Shown in pieces: positions 11,581 through 21,560 of a DNA stretch of 64,000 nt. The stretch spans positions 37,761,768 through 37,825,767 of the forward strand of contig JACSVZ010000009.1 in NCBI GenBank assembly GCA_014706295.1, in the 5' to 3' direction. This stretch comes from Lycocorax pyrrhopterus obiensis. Its lineage: Eukaryota > Chordata > Aves > Passeriformes > Paradisaeidae. The notes beneath the pieces were generated by a model, which was given only the letters and a program-made list of their open reading frames with translations, ran no database searches and had not been told where the DNA came from. The first letter of the stretch is position 1; every line of letters starts with the position of its first letter. Position numbers and translations under genes: made by a program.

Positions 11581-12410
11581 TGTGAGGATGGAGGGTGAAA
11601 GATGGAGGATGAAGGGTGGAGGATGAAGAATGGGAGGGTGGAATGTGAAAGATGGAGAGTGGAAGATGAAGGGTGGAGGATGAAGGGTGAAGAGTGGAGG
11701 GCAGAGGATGAAGATGGAAGATGAGGATGGAGGATGAAGGGTGGAGGATGAAGAACGGGAGGGTGGAAGATGAAAGATGGAGAGTGGAAGATGAAGGGTG
11801 GAGGATGAAGGGTGAAGAGTGGAGGGCAGAGGATGAAGATGGAAGATGAGGATGGAGGATGGAGGATGGAAGGTGGAAGACAAAGGATGGAGAGTGGAGA
11901 ATGGATTGAGGACAAAGGGTGGAGAGTGGAGGATGAAGGATGGAGGAGGGAGAAGAGAGGATTGGGGACAAAGGGTGGAGAGTGGAAGGTGGAGGGCAGA
12001 GGATGAAGGGTGGGAAGTGAAGGGTGGAAGATGGAGGATGAAGGATGGGAAGTGGAGGTTGGAAAATGGAGGGTGGAGGATGAAGGATGGGAAGTGGAGG
12101 TTGGAGAATGGAGGGTGGAGGATGAAGGATGGGAAGTGGAGGTTGGAAAACAGAGGGTGGAGGATGAAGGATGGGAAGTGGAGGTTGGAAAATGGAGGGT
12201 GGAGGATGAAGGATGGGAAGTGGAGGTTGGAAAATGGGGGATTGAGGATGAAGGATGGGAAGTGGAGGTTGGAAAATGGGGGATTGAGGATGTAGGGAAG
12301 ATGGAGGATGGAGGGTGGAAAACAAAGGATCGGGCTTGGAGACTGGAGGGCTGAGGACGAAGGGTGGAGAGGGGAGGATGGAAGGTGGAGGATGGAAGAT
12401 GGAGAAGTGC
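11581..12410. repeat. GA-rich minisatellite, 125-bp and 42-bp sub-arrays
   Basis: The plus strand is almost entirely G, A and T, built from GGAGGATGAAGGGTGGA-like words. Two sub-structures are visible. On the left, a period of about 125 bp: the segment starting near 11629 recurs near 11754. On the right (about 12042-12295), a 42-bp unit containing GGATGGGAAGTGGAGGTTGG is repeated about six times. The strand asymmetry keeps frames open on both strands: Gly/Trp/Glu-rich on plus, and a 315-codon Pro/Ser/His/Leu frame on minus. These have no start context or domain and should not be annotated as genes. Confidence 0.95.
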
Positions 12411-15346
12411 CCGCCGGGATTTCGGGCTGGATTTTTCCTGCAGTTTTCCAGAGCCATCCTAAGGTGGCGGAGTTGCCGTCTGCTGAAGGCTGAGCCCTGG
12501 GGCGGGCTGCTTTGCGATCCGAGGGGAGGAAAGGTATTCCAGGGAAGCGATCATTTGTCTTGCAAAGCAGGAGAGGGAAAGATCTGAGAGCAAATTAGCG
12601 AGTACTAATTACAAATGTGCCAGCGCTGGAATATTCAGGTCATTACAAACGTGTAACTCCCTTTGAATCGCTCTGCGGCAGCAGATGAGCAGATGGTGAG
12701 AGATCCTGGCAGCCGGTGTCCCACCCTGCCGGGGAAAAACGGGGCTGGAATTGTGCCCTGCCCTGGGTCAGGTGCCACAGCGGCCCCGGTGCCACCCCAG
12801 GGCATTCCCAGCCCCTGTGGGACACGGACGTGTCACCTCCTCCTTGGCCGTAGCGATTCCAACCAAAAAATGTGCTGCAAAATCCATGGCACGAACGGCT
12901 GGAGGGAAGGATTTGATGCCCCGCAGCATCCGTGTGATCCAGGGGCTGGAAGAGGAGTCAGGAGGGAGGGTTTGGCTGGAAATGGCAGCCGAGCTGTGTG
13001 GGGTCACTGGTACCTGTCAGGGCACTTCCGATCCCTTCCCAACCTTCCAGGTGCCGCCAGAGCAGGAGGGATGCCTGAATCTGGGAACATTTTGTTTCCT
13101 CGAGGGAAAATGAGGTGGAATCACTTTAGTTGTGCTGTCGTTATCACTGGAATTTCAAACAATTGTAAATTCTATTCAACGTGGCTGGAGCTGTTTCCGT
13201 TCATTTTCTGCATTTCTATGTCCGTAACATTTAGGATAAAAATAAATCCAGTGGGAAATTATCCTTGGCACTTCCATGGAGCTCTTGATGGACGGACATG
13301 GGAGGCAACCTGGCTTTGGAGGAGGGCAGAGTCACACCAGGATGTGGAGAAGATCTTCAGCTGCTCTTGCTTTATGCGTTCCATGAAAGGGAACGTTGTC
13401 TGGACATGCCTGATCCACCTCTGGAGTGGGAAGTTAAGCTGGACCAAAGCTGCTCATAAGGAATATTTTACTCCACAAGGAGCAAAAGTCAGGATTAGCT
13501 CTATTTGAGTTACAATCCCTTCTCTCTGCTCTCTGGGAAGCAACACGGATGCATCCATTGCTGCTGCAGCAACTCCAATTGCTGCCTTCTGGAAAACCTG
13601 ATCCCAATCCTTGCATCCCACCTGGAGAAATCCCAAGGAGGCAGGCACAGCTTTCCAAATGAAATGCTAAATGGGAAGACCCTCTGGAAGCTATGCTCCT
13701 TGGAAGATGCCACCAACTGCTCCTGGGGCTGCCAGGACAAAGAGTTCTTGGATTTCAGGAAGTGGGGAGAGCTCCAGGAGGTGGAGGGCTGGGATTCCAT
13801 CCTCTCCATGGGCGTATCTAACTCAGCTCGGAGCACCAGGAGGAGGAACGCGAGCGTGGCTTTGTGGGCTGTGGCACGGCGGGAATTTCTCAACGTGTAA
13901 CAACTGAAAGAAAAAAATGAATTAAATAATTTGGGGCCGTGTCTTATCTGCTGTGACGATTTGCAGTGCTCAATAAGCCGTGAAATTCCTCATTTCTCAG
14001 CGGGGATGCAGTGGGCGACTGCGCTGCCTGAAAAACACCCACAGCTCCCGCTCCGAGCACGGAGAAACCGGGGAGAGACGAGCCTGGATTCAAAGGATGG
14101 AGAGGAAGGCGTGGATTTGGCTCTCAGATGGTTGCTGAGCCACCCACCTTGGCTGCTGCAGGGCCCTCCTGCATCACAAATATCTGGTCCCACGTGTAGG
14201 AGGGAAGGGTGGGCAGTGATCCCTGTCCTGCTCCCATTGAGGGTACAAATTCCCTGAAAAAAGGACGCTGGACAATTGTTGATGGATTTAATTGTGGTTC
14301 CTCGGCCGTGGCAGCTGCCTGCTGCAGCAGCACCGGGAGCACAGGTTAATCTGTGAGATATCCACGTTTCCAGGTTCTTCAGATCCATCTCTGCTCATGC
14401 AGAGAGCCAGAACCACACAAATATCCTGAATTCCAGCTCTGTGCTGCGCCCGATCTCCCACGGACTTGGATGACCTCTCCTACTCCTCATTTCATCAGCG
14501 ATGCCCTCTGGAGAACGCATCCAAATCCCTCCCGCGGAGGCAGCTGAGGTGCAAACATCCAAAGGAGGGGAGCAGGAGGGATGGGGCATCCCGGTCCTGA
14601 TCCCTCCTCATTATGCACTTCCAGTGGCTTGGAGCAATCAGGCGTCCCTTTCTCAAGGACATTGACGGATTAGCCTCATCAGTCCCCTGCTGCGGCCGCC
14701 AACTTTGCCCATATTAATCAGAAAAAACAGCTCCCTGATTGCCATTTAAATTGCACAAAAGATATATTTGTCTCGGGGAGGTCCGTGACATTTCGACGTG
14801 CCTTGAAGGAGCTTCGCCGCCGTGCTTCCCGAGAGGCTGGGAAAGCAGGAAGGGAACGCTTTGCCTCGTCCTGTTGGGCTCCTGCCGGAGTTTGAAAATG
14901 CAGCAGCTCCTCGAGGTTGTCGTGGGGAGATTTGACTGGGTAACACCAAACACAAACACTCCTTGCTGGGATTTGGCTTCTGGTCCAGGCTCTCCACGGC
15001 TTCCTGCTTTAGCCGTGGCTGCTCTGCCTCGTTTGTCCCTCTGAGGAGGGAAGGACAGCAGCTGTGCCCCGGAGCTGGGGTGGTTGGGGTGTGGGGTTGC
15101 AGCTGGGTTTGGGTTTCCTCCCTCTGCCCTCAGGGGTGAGAGTGGTCACGGAATATTCATTTCTTGGTGAGTCCATGGTCCCCTCCCGCTGCTGTCGGAC
15201 ATCAGAGAGTGACAACGAGACACTGACCCAAATCTGGGGGTGAACTTGGTCTCTTGTGCGTCACGTGCCGGGAATTCAGATTTTTTTGGACAACCGTAAG
15301 AATTATTCCAAGGTGAGGCAATAAATATGGGATTAAAAGTGGAGAA
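12411..15346. other. Unique stretch containing an anonymous long frame
   Basis: Largely non-repetitive. CpG is more frequent than average around 12420-12900 and 14640-14860. The second of these, with CATATTAATC and ATTTAAATTGC followed by CpG-bearing sequence, could be conserved non-coding DNA. The one frame that stands out (12663-13508) is listed separately. Confidence 0.45.
12663..13508 (+). CDS. Anonymous 281-codon open frame, coding status doubtful
   Basis: An ATG-initiated frame of 281 codons in sequence that is not a tandem repeat or CR1. The conceptual product starts MNRSAAADEQMVRDPG. Residues 1-120 are rich in Gly, Pro, Arg and Cys. A hydrophobic segment around residue 180 (LELFPFIFCISMSVTF) could pass as a membrane span, and the C-terminal third is Trp-rich. 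I recognise no domain, catalytic motif or signal peptide, and see no splice structure or polyadenylation signal tied to it. Long frames arise by chance in GC-rich sequence, and the compositional change from the first to the last third argues against one conserved protein. It is best treated as a candidate to test, not a gene. Confidence 0.12.
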   Translation: MNRSAAADEQMVRDPGSRCPTLPGKNGAGIVPCPGSGATAAPVPPQGIPSPCGTRTCHLLLGRSDSNQKMCCKIHGTNGWREGFDAPQHPCDPGAGRGVRREGLAGNGSRAVWGHWYLSGHFRSLPNLPGAARAGGMPESGNILFPRGKMRWNHFSCAVVITGISNNCKFYSTWLELFPFIFCISMSVTFRIKINPVGNYPWHFHGALDGRTWEATWLWRRAESHQDVEKIFSCSCFMRSMKGNVVWTCLIHLWSGKLSWTKAAHKEYFTPQGAKVRISSI

Positions 15347-15680
15347 TGGAATCCTGGGATGGTTTGGGTTGGAAAGGACCTTAAAGCTCATCCATTCCAT
15401 GGGCAGGGACACCTCCCACTGTCCCAGGCTGCTCTAAGCCCCGTCTATCCTGGCCTTGGACACTGCCAGGGATCCAGGGGCAGCCACAGCTTCTCTGGGA
15501 ATTCCATCCCAGACCCTCCCCACCCTCCCAGCCAGGAATTCCTTCCCAATATCCCATCCATCCCTGCCCTCTGGCAGTGGGAAGCCATTCCCTGTGTCCT
15601 GTCCCTCCAGCCCTTGTCCCCAGTCCCTCTCCAGCTCTCCTGGAGCCCCTTTAGGCCCTGCAAGGGGCTCTAAGCCCGAT
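15347..15680 (-). mobile_element. CR1 LINE 3' fragment, well preserved
   Basis: About 330 bp of CR1 3' region in reverse complement: GGTTTGGGTTGGAAAGGACC, the CAGGGATCCAGGGGCAGCCA block, 'gccaggaattccttcccaatatccc', and the right part ending CCTGCAAGGGGCTC. It is closely similar to the copies at 53462 and 59394 and in the same orientation. The spurious 164- and 233-codon frames here come from the element and its flank. Confidence 0.93.
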
Positions 15681-16764
15681 GTGACAGGTCCAGGATCATT
15701 CCTGGAGCATCTCTTGAGGAGAGGCTGCGCAGAAGAGGATGAGACTTCCACAGAGTTCCAGGGTGATCCCATCCCAAACACCCATGAGGTTCTACAAACC
15801 CCCTCGGAGCTGCCAAACATCTCCCAGCAGGATTCCTGCATCCCCACGCGCCGTGAGGATGCCAGGCAGGGGGGATTTTGCTTTTCCAGGGTGCTCTCGC
15901 TGCCTTCAGAGCTATTTAAAGCCGGCAAAGCTAAAAAAAGCCCCTGTTACTCCCCAGCACATGGCGTGTGTGTAGCACCTCCTGCCAAGCAGGGCCGTGT
16001 GCTCCCCTCAGGCGCTGCTGGGCGAGGAATTCCACCCGAGATCCACGGAGGTGTCCCTAGAAACGCCTCATTTAGGGAACGGCTGCGCCTCCAGGAGCAC
16101 AGCGCGTTAATTCCTGTGCCAGGTGCTGCCTCTGCCGCAGGAGCTGCCCGGCGTTAATGGCTCTGGCAGCACAGCCTTTTCCAGCTCTTTATCCCGGCTC
16201 TTTATCCCGGCTCTTTATCCCGGCTCTTTGTCCTGCCCCGGGAGCTGCTTTGCGCAAGCCAAGGAGCTGCCCCGTGCCAATTTTGCCGCGTGTAAATGGA
16301 AGTCGTTTTGGAGGTGTCTAAAAGAGGCTGCTGGGGTTTTCCAAGCTCCTGTGATCCCCCTCATTCCCACATTTTCTCCCTGCTTCTCCCTCCTCCCACG
16401 AGGCTGGGAATCCTTCTGGTTTCAGTCCTTCAGGAATTTATTTTCCCCCCTTTCTTGCTGGTATTTGCTGGCTTCATCAGGTGCTGATCTGCTCCCACCT
16501 CGTTCACGCACTGACCTTGCAGCCTCCCATCCTTTCCAGGAGATTCCAGCCTGATTTCTTTCAAAGATCTCCCTCATAATGTTCAAAGGATGCATTGGGC
16601 CCCAGATAGAACACGAGAACATTTATTTTCAGAGAGAAAACCGTGGAGTGATGTGAGAGGAGAGGAAAGATCTGTTTCCACGGAATTTTCTTTCTTTTGC
16701 ATAAAATTTGACAGGAAGCTGCAGCTGAATTTTGTTTCCTTGGATAAATAATCATAAATCATAC
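15681..16764. other. Unique non-coding stretch
   Basis: No gene recognised. It contains a four-copy 13-bp tandem (listed separately). The rest is unique. Confidence 0.45.
16182..16233. repeat. 13-bp tandem, 4 copies
   Basis: The unit CGGCTCTTTATCC is repeated four times, with single-base changes in the first and last units. Confidence 0.9.
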
Positions 16765-17073
16765 AATGGTTTGGGTTGAAAGGGAGCTTTAAAGTCCATC
16801 TAATTCGAATCCCTGCATGGGCAGAGACACCTTCCCCTATCCCAGGTTGCTCCAAGTTGTGGCTTTGGACAATTCCAGGGATCCAGGGGCAGCCACAGCT
16901 GCTCTGGGAATTCCATCCCAGCCCCTCCCCACCCGCACTGCAAAATCTCCTTCCTTAGATCCAATCTAAATCAACCCAAATCCTTCATTTTAAAAACATT
17001 CCCCTTGTCCTGTCACAGCAGCCCTGACACAAAGTTTGTCCCCATTTTTCTCACAGCTCCCCTTCCAGTACTG
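16765..17073 (-). mobile_element. CR1 LINE 3' fragment inside inverted-duplication arm A
   Basis: Reverse-complement CR1 from the GGTTTGGGTTGAAAGGGAGC terminus at the left to the CCCCTTCCAGTACTG segment at the right. It includes CCTTGTCCTGTCACAGCAGC and 'tttgtccccatttttctcac', classical avian CR1 3' region landmarks. At 17073 CR1 similarity stops and sequence shared only with 27147-27585 begins. The part left of 16875 has diverged from its partner at 27786-27888 more than the rest of the arm. Confidence 0.88.
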
Positions 17074-17512
17074 TCTCCTTTTCCTTCAGGGAGTTTCTTT
17101 CTGTGGTGATTTAGGGAATTTTGTGACGATTTAGGGAATTCTCCACACTTGTCTAGCAAGATGTACAGATAGGCCAAGGACTGGGATGTCCACATTCCCC
17201 AGAGTGGGATTTCTGCACGTGTGGCTCTGGCCAAGAATTCCCAGCCACACATTCCATCCTCTTTATCCCAAATTTCTCCTGCTAGAAACAACCAACCCGT
17301 GACAACCTCTCTGTTTTCCCCACAAACTCTGTTTAAAACTCCTCTGCGTGCCCCGCTGGCTTTAGGAAACGCTCTCCCCGCGGCTGCCAGATAAAAAGCA
17401 GAGATAAGAAACGGATTGACCCTGGCAGAGCATTTTTAGAGCAGAAAGTTTAAATATTATGGATTTTTTTCCCGGTTTTCTGTGTGAGAGCCAAGGATCC
17501 AAACCCTGCTGC
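16875..17512 (-). repeat. Inverted duplication, arm A (partner 27147-27785)
   Basis: This 638-bp segment is the near-exact reverse complement of 27147-27785, about 9.6 kb away. Segments checked base by base are identical (for example 17101-17160 against 27501-27560), with scattered single differences elsewhere: a 1-bp indel near 17022 and substitutions near 16952 and 17490. The right boundary is sharp: after CCAAACCCTGCTGC (17512) the flanks are unrelated. An 88-residue open frame is therefore present in both arms (17013-17291 minus; 27368-27670 plus). It has no recognisable domain, so I read it as shared sequence and not a gene. Confidence 0.93.
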
Positions 17513-17817
17513 GTTACCTGGTGCCTCCTGGGTGATGGATGTGCTCGGGGAGGGGGTGGTGGAGCTGCCAGGGCAGCTGGAATTGCTGCGGGATGGCAAA
17601 GTGAATCCAGGGAATGCGTGAAGCTTTGGTAAGCGGAGCGGCTGCAATCCCAGCGCGTTGGGAATTCCTGGGGCGGACGTGCTCGCGGGCAGATCCCACA
17701 GCGGGGAAATGAAGTGTTTGCTGAGGAAACCAAGGAAAATCCAGTGAAAAGCGGAATCCCAAAAGATTGAGGGGCTCAAGAAGAAAATTCCTGGGGAAAT
17801 TTCTCCGGCGTGGATTT
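17513..17817. other. Unique non-coding stretch
   Basis: No gene or repeat recognised. Confidence 0.45.
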
Positions 17818-17905
17818 AGAATCATGGAATATTTTAGGTTGGAAGGGACCTCTAGAGGTCACCTCACCCCTCCAACCTGGGGGACACCTCCCACCAATCC
17901 CAATT
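17818..17905 (-). mobile_element. CR1 LINE 3' terminal fragment
   Basis: GAATCATGGAATATTTTAGG tail, then GTTGGAAGGGACCTCTAGAG and 'gtcacctcacccctccaacctgg'. About 88 bp remain. The CTCTAGAGGTCA version marks a different CR1 subfamily from the ACCTTAAAG copies. Confidence 0.83.
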
Positions 17906-18411
17906 TTAAAGATCATTTTATATTTGCTGCAGATGCTTCCGAGGACGTGAAATAAATGGGGCTGTCTGATTCATTTTTAGTTTTATTTTTTTTTTTTGAG
18001 ATGAAAACATTCCCCGGTGCCCGCAGCTTTTAATAACCCGACTGCAATGAAAACAGGGATTCTAAAAGTGTGGGAATGGATGGGTTTGGATGAACACAGT
18101 TATTATTGTCCTTGGAAAACACGCCGAGGATGTGAAAAGCTCGGGATCATCGCAGAGCATCGCCCTGCCCAGGCATATTCCAATCGGATTTTATTTTACC
18201 AGGGAAATGCTCTGCCTTGGATTGACTGGGTTTTTCCCAGGGTAGAGAACTTGCCATTGGATTTTAAAGGAGAAAATGGGCTGGAAAATACCGTCAGGGC
18301 TGTTGGGGGGCGTGTGTGCATCCTGAGAGGAATTCAGGATTTCAGCTTTGTGGGAAGTTATTTCAGTCCATATTTACATTTATATTAATATTTTTAATTT
18401 TTTGTTTATAT
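17906..18411. other. Unique non-coding stretch
   Basis: No gene recognised. Poly-T run at 17983-17997. The region up to 18411 is AT-rich near the CR1 junction. Confidence 0.45.
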
Positions 18412-18592
18412 TTCTGCCCAGAGAAGCTGTGGCTGCCCCATCCCTGCAATTATCCAAGGCCGTGTTGGATGGGGTTTGGAGCAAGCTGGGATAATGGAAA
18501 GTGCCCCATGGCAGGGATTGGAATTAGATGAGCTTTAAGGTCCCTCCAACCCAACCCATTCCATGATTCCATGATTCCATGACTATTCCATT
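18412..18592 (+). mobile_element. CR1 LINE 3' fragment with intact terminal repeats
   Basis: GAGAAGCTGTGGCTGCCCCA through GATGAGCTTTAAGGTCCCTC and CCAACCCAACCCATTCC, ending in three tandem ATTCCATG units. The complete tail marks a genuine 3' end; the 5' end is truncated. Confidence 0.92.
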
Positions 18593-19139
18593 GAGGCACG
18601 TTGGAATTAGTGACAAGCACAGCTCCAAAACAATTAAATCCAAGGTCAAGGCTACATTGGAAGACACCAGAACTGCAAGGAACTGTTTTAAGGAGCTATA
18701 AAAAAATTAAATCTGATTAAAATCCATTGCTGTGGATCTCTGCTCCATTTGTTCCTGAGCCACTCCTCTAATTTAATTAAAGGCTTTAACAACAACACAA
18801 AACTAAGGATGGTTTTCCAAGAGCTGTTTTGGCTCCTCAGGTGCCATTTTCAGCTGTTTGTTTTTCCCTGGAGAGGCTCTGAAGGGGAATTCACCTCTCT
18901 GGATAAATGAGGGAAGAACCAGGACTACCACCAGCAACACCACGCTAGAAAATCATTCCCATTCCTTACTGACCACATTCACCTGGAATTTTGGGGGCTT
19001 TTTTGGACGCACAACCCCGCAGGATCCCCTGCGATTCTCCTGGTGCCAGCTGGTGCTGTCGGGAGTTGGATAAAACATTTCCAGCAGCAGCTCCTCATTA
19101 GGAACACGGAGCAGCTCCAGCGTCTCCCCTGCCCTCGCA

Positions 19140-19400
19140 AACTGTTATGCAAATAACTCTTGCTGACAGCACAAATACATTCATTTGGGTGTCGCACTAA
19201 TTGATTTTCGCTCATTAGGAGTGATTTCGCCCTAATTTGATAAGGAAGTGTGAAACTATTTCTCCCGGCAGCAGGTTTGGTATTTGTGGAGGTATTAAGG
19301 AGGTGTTAATTAGCCCCGGCTCTCCCGTCACGTTGATGGTTTGGGGAGCAGTCCCCGCTCCTGTTGCTCCTCGGGCTTTGGCTAATTAAGTTAATTACGT
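19140..19400. promoter_or_regulatory. Candidate enhancer/conserved non-coding element, POU and homeodomain motifs
   Basis: An octamer ATGCAAAT (19147-19154) is followed by TAATTG (19198-19203) and three TAATTA cores (about 19307-19312, 19383-19388 and 19392-19397), within about 260 bp of non-repetitive sequence. Octamers bind POU factors, and TAATTA is the core homeodomain site. Such clusters are typical of developmental enhancers, but these short motifs also occur by chance, and conservation cannot be judged from one sequence. Confidence 0.25.
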
Positions 19401-20377
19401 GGCATGTGGCACCTATGGATGCGTGGCACAGGCAGCGGCGCGGCTTCGGTCCCTGTTTTAGGTGGATTTGGGAAGCTGGAAGCCCAAAAGTTGATGGGAT
19501 CCATCCCTGAGCGCCCTTGGAGCGAGGTCTCCTTCCTTCGATTGTCCCACTGGAATCTCCCTTCCCTGAAACTCATCCAACATTCGATCCCTCGAGTTAA
19601 GGAGAGACTTTCCTCTGTATTTATTTCCCAGGGCTGTTGACGGGCCAAGATCCTGGGAAAAAGGGGATTGGATTTGACGGATCCGTTGTTTGCACACAAC
19701 GAACAACCCCCGTGCTTTGGGAAGCCAAGAGATGTCCCAAAATCCTCCTTTTTCTGCCACTGGAATGGCAAAACAGCTGCTCGGTGTCTCCGGGGTGGGT
19801 TGTCCCAAGTGTTCCCGAGGGTTTTCTGGATCCAGAGCTGTCTGAAGGCTGGAATGTCTGTTTTACTGCAAATCTGGACGTTCCAAAAACTGCTTTCCTT
19901 GCACTTGAACTCAAGCCAAATATTTTCGGCCTGACACGAGCAAGGACAGTTTTTAAAACGAGAGTTTCGAAAGCATTGTTTTCCTTCCAAAAGAGAGAAC
20001 TTCCCAATGAAAATTATTTATTTTATTGTTATTTTTTTTTATCCTTCGCAAATGTCACGGGCGTGCTTTTTTTCTTTTTTTTTTCATGGAAAAACTGTTA
20101 CCATATGTGAGGAGAAAATTGGAAGAGTGAAAATTTTGGCATCATTTGGGCGTTTGTGGCAGAGTTTTTTTCATATAAACCATGGGAAAAAGTCACGGAT
20201 GCGGTTTGGTGGCACTGGGATGGTGCACACACACACACAGGGACATTTTGGACTCTCCTGGATCAGAATGAATCCCTGTTTTCAATGAATGACTCCCAAA
20301 AAATTCCTGCTGAGGCTGAGAATGTAGATTGCTCCCAGCTGGAGACAGGAGCAGCGGTGGGACACAGAATCAAGGGA

Positions 20378-20462
20378 AAATAATGGGGGAAAATGCAAAA
20401 TCTCCATGAAGTTGAGAAAAATAATGGGAAAAAATGCAAAATCTCCATGGAGTTGAGGAAAA
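20378..20462. repeat. 42-bp direct repeat, 2 copies
   Basis: The block AAATGCAAAATCTCCATG recurs at a spacing of about 42 bp, each copy followed by an AGTTGAG segment. A simple local duplication. Confidence 0.85.
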
Positions 20463-21016
20463 GTTGATCGAGCCTTTGGCCAGACACCAGGCTGTGGACA
20501 AAACACAGATTTTTTTTATGCCATGTCCTTTTTAAACCCTAAATTTCTCCTCTAGATGTTTCCCACATCCTTTTGTTCCTTTGTTAGCTGGTTTGGGTTG
20601 GTTCTTTTTTAAAATTCTGCTGAACTTTGTATTTAGGTACAAAAAAAATGGAGGGATCCATCCTTCCCGGCAAAATCCCTCATCCCAGCCTCTGGAGTGA
20701 TCCGTGCTGGGCCGTAAATCCACGTTTCAGCCTCATGTTGGAGCTAACCGAGTGGGACAGCTCCTGAGTGACCTCAGCCTCCTCTCCAAAATAGTTTATT
20801 TGGGATTTTTTTCTCCCAACAGTTATTTTCCAGGAGATGTGAAGGCTCTGAAGGCGCAGATGGGTTGAGATTCTGATCTCAGGAGGGTCTGGATTGAGTT
20901 TTCGCTTTTGATCACTCACAGGTGAAGGCTCTGACTCATGAAAAACCCAGATTTCCTTGAATGTCTGCCAGGAGGCTGAGCCGGGTGTGGGTCATGGCCT
21001 TGCACGGCGTGAGGGG

Positions 21017-21235
21017 ATGGAATCATCATGGAATCATCATGGAATCATCATGGAATCATCATGGAATCGTCATGGAATCAGGGAATGGTTGCGTGGGAAG
21101 GGACAGGAAAGCTCACCCAGCTCATGGGCAGGGACACCTTCCACTATCCCAGGGTTCTCCAAGCCCCATCCAGCCTGGCCTTGGACATTCCAGGGATCCA
21201 GGGGCAGCCCCAGCTTCTCTGGAAAAGCTGAGCTT
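21017..21235 (-). mobile_element. CR1 LINE 3' fragment with expanded 11-bp tail
   Basis: The left edge is ATGGAATCATC repeated about five times (21017-21072), an altered and expanded form of the CR1 tail, followed by ATGGGCAGGGACACCTTCCA, GGCCTTGGACATTCCAGGG and the GGGGCAGCCCCAGCTTCTCT block. The 11-bp period replaces the normal 8-bp period. Met/Glu/Ser/Trp/Asn/His repeat frames here are artefacts. Confidence 0.9.
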
Positions 21236-21419
21236 TGCTCTGTCTGGGGCTCAGCCTTGATTTTCCAGCTTAAAAATCTGTTTTCCACAGCCCAGCAATA
21301 ATAACAAATATTCAACACCAGCAACACCTCCTTCCGTCCTGATTTGCATCAGACTCCAAAAATGGGAGGTTTTTAATCCAATTTCCTGTAAATGACCTCA
21401 TTTCATCTGAAATTCTTTG
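21236..21419. other. Unique spacer between two CR1 fragments
   Basis: Nothing recognised. Confidence 0.4.
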
Positions 21420-21560
21420 AATGAATCATGGAACTGTTTGGGTTTGAAGGGATATTTAAATGTCAACCCCCTGCCGTGGCAGGAACACCTTCCACTCTCC
21501 CAGGTTGCTCCAAGCCCCATCCAACCTGCCCATGAATATTTCCAGGGATTCATTTGCACG
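21420..21560 (-). mobile_element. CR1 LINE 3' fragment
   Basis: GAATCATGGAACTGTTTGGG at the left, then GGCAGGAACACCTTCCACTC and 'ccaggttgctccaagccccatccaacc'. It is more diverged than the 15 kb, 53 kb and 59 kb copies. Confidence 0.86.

Larger units (their letters stand above)
18593..21016. other. Unique stretch with a candidate regulatory segment
   Basis: No gene recognised. It includes a homeodomain/POU-motif cluster (19140-19400), a short CA run at about 20227-20240 and a two-copy 42-bp repeat (20378-20462). Frames of 128-199 codons at 19391-20110 overlap on opposite strands and show no domains. Confidence 0.45.

Noticed and set aside
11510..12457. 315-codon Pro/Ser/His-rich minus-strand frame
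   Set aside because: It follows the GA-rich minisatellite; openness comes from strand composition.
17013..17291. Frame present in both 17013-17291 (minus) and 27368-27670 (plus) as a conserved small protein
   Set aside because: The nucleotide sequence itself is duplicated, so identical translation says nothing about selection; no domain is visible and part of the frame is CR1 3' region.
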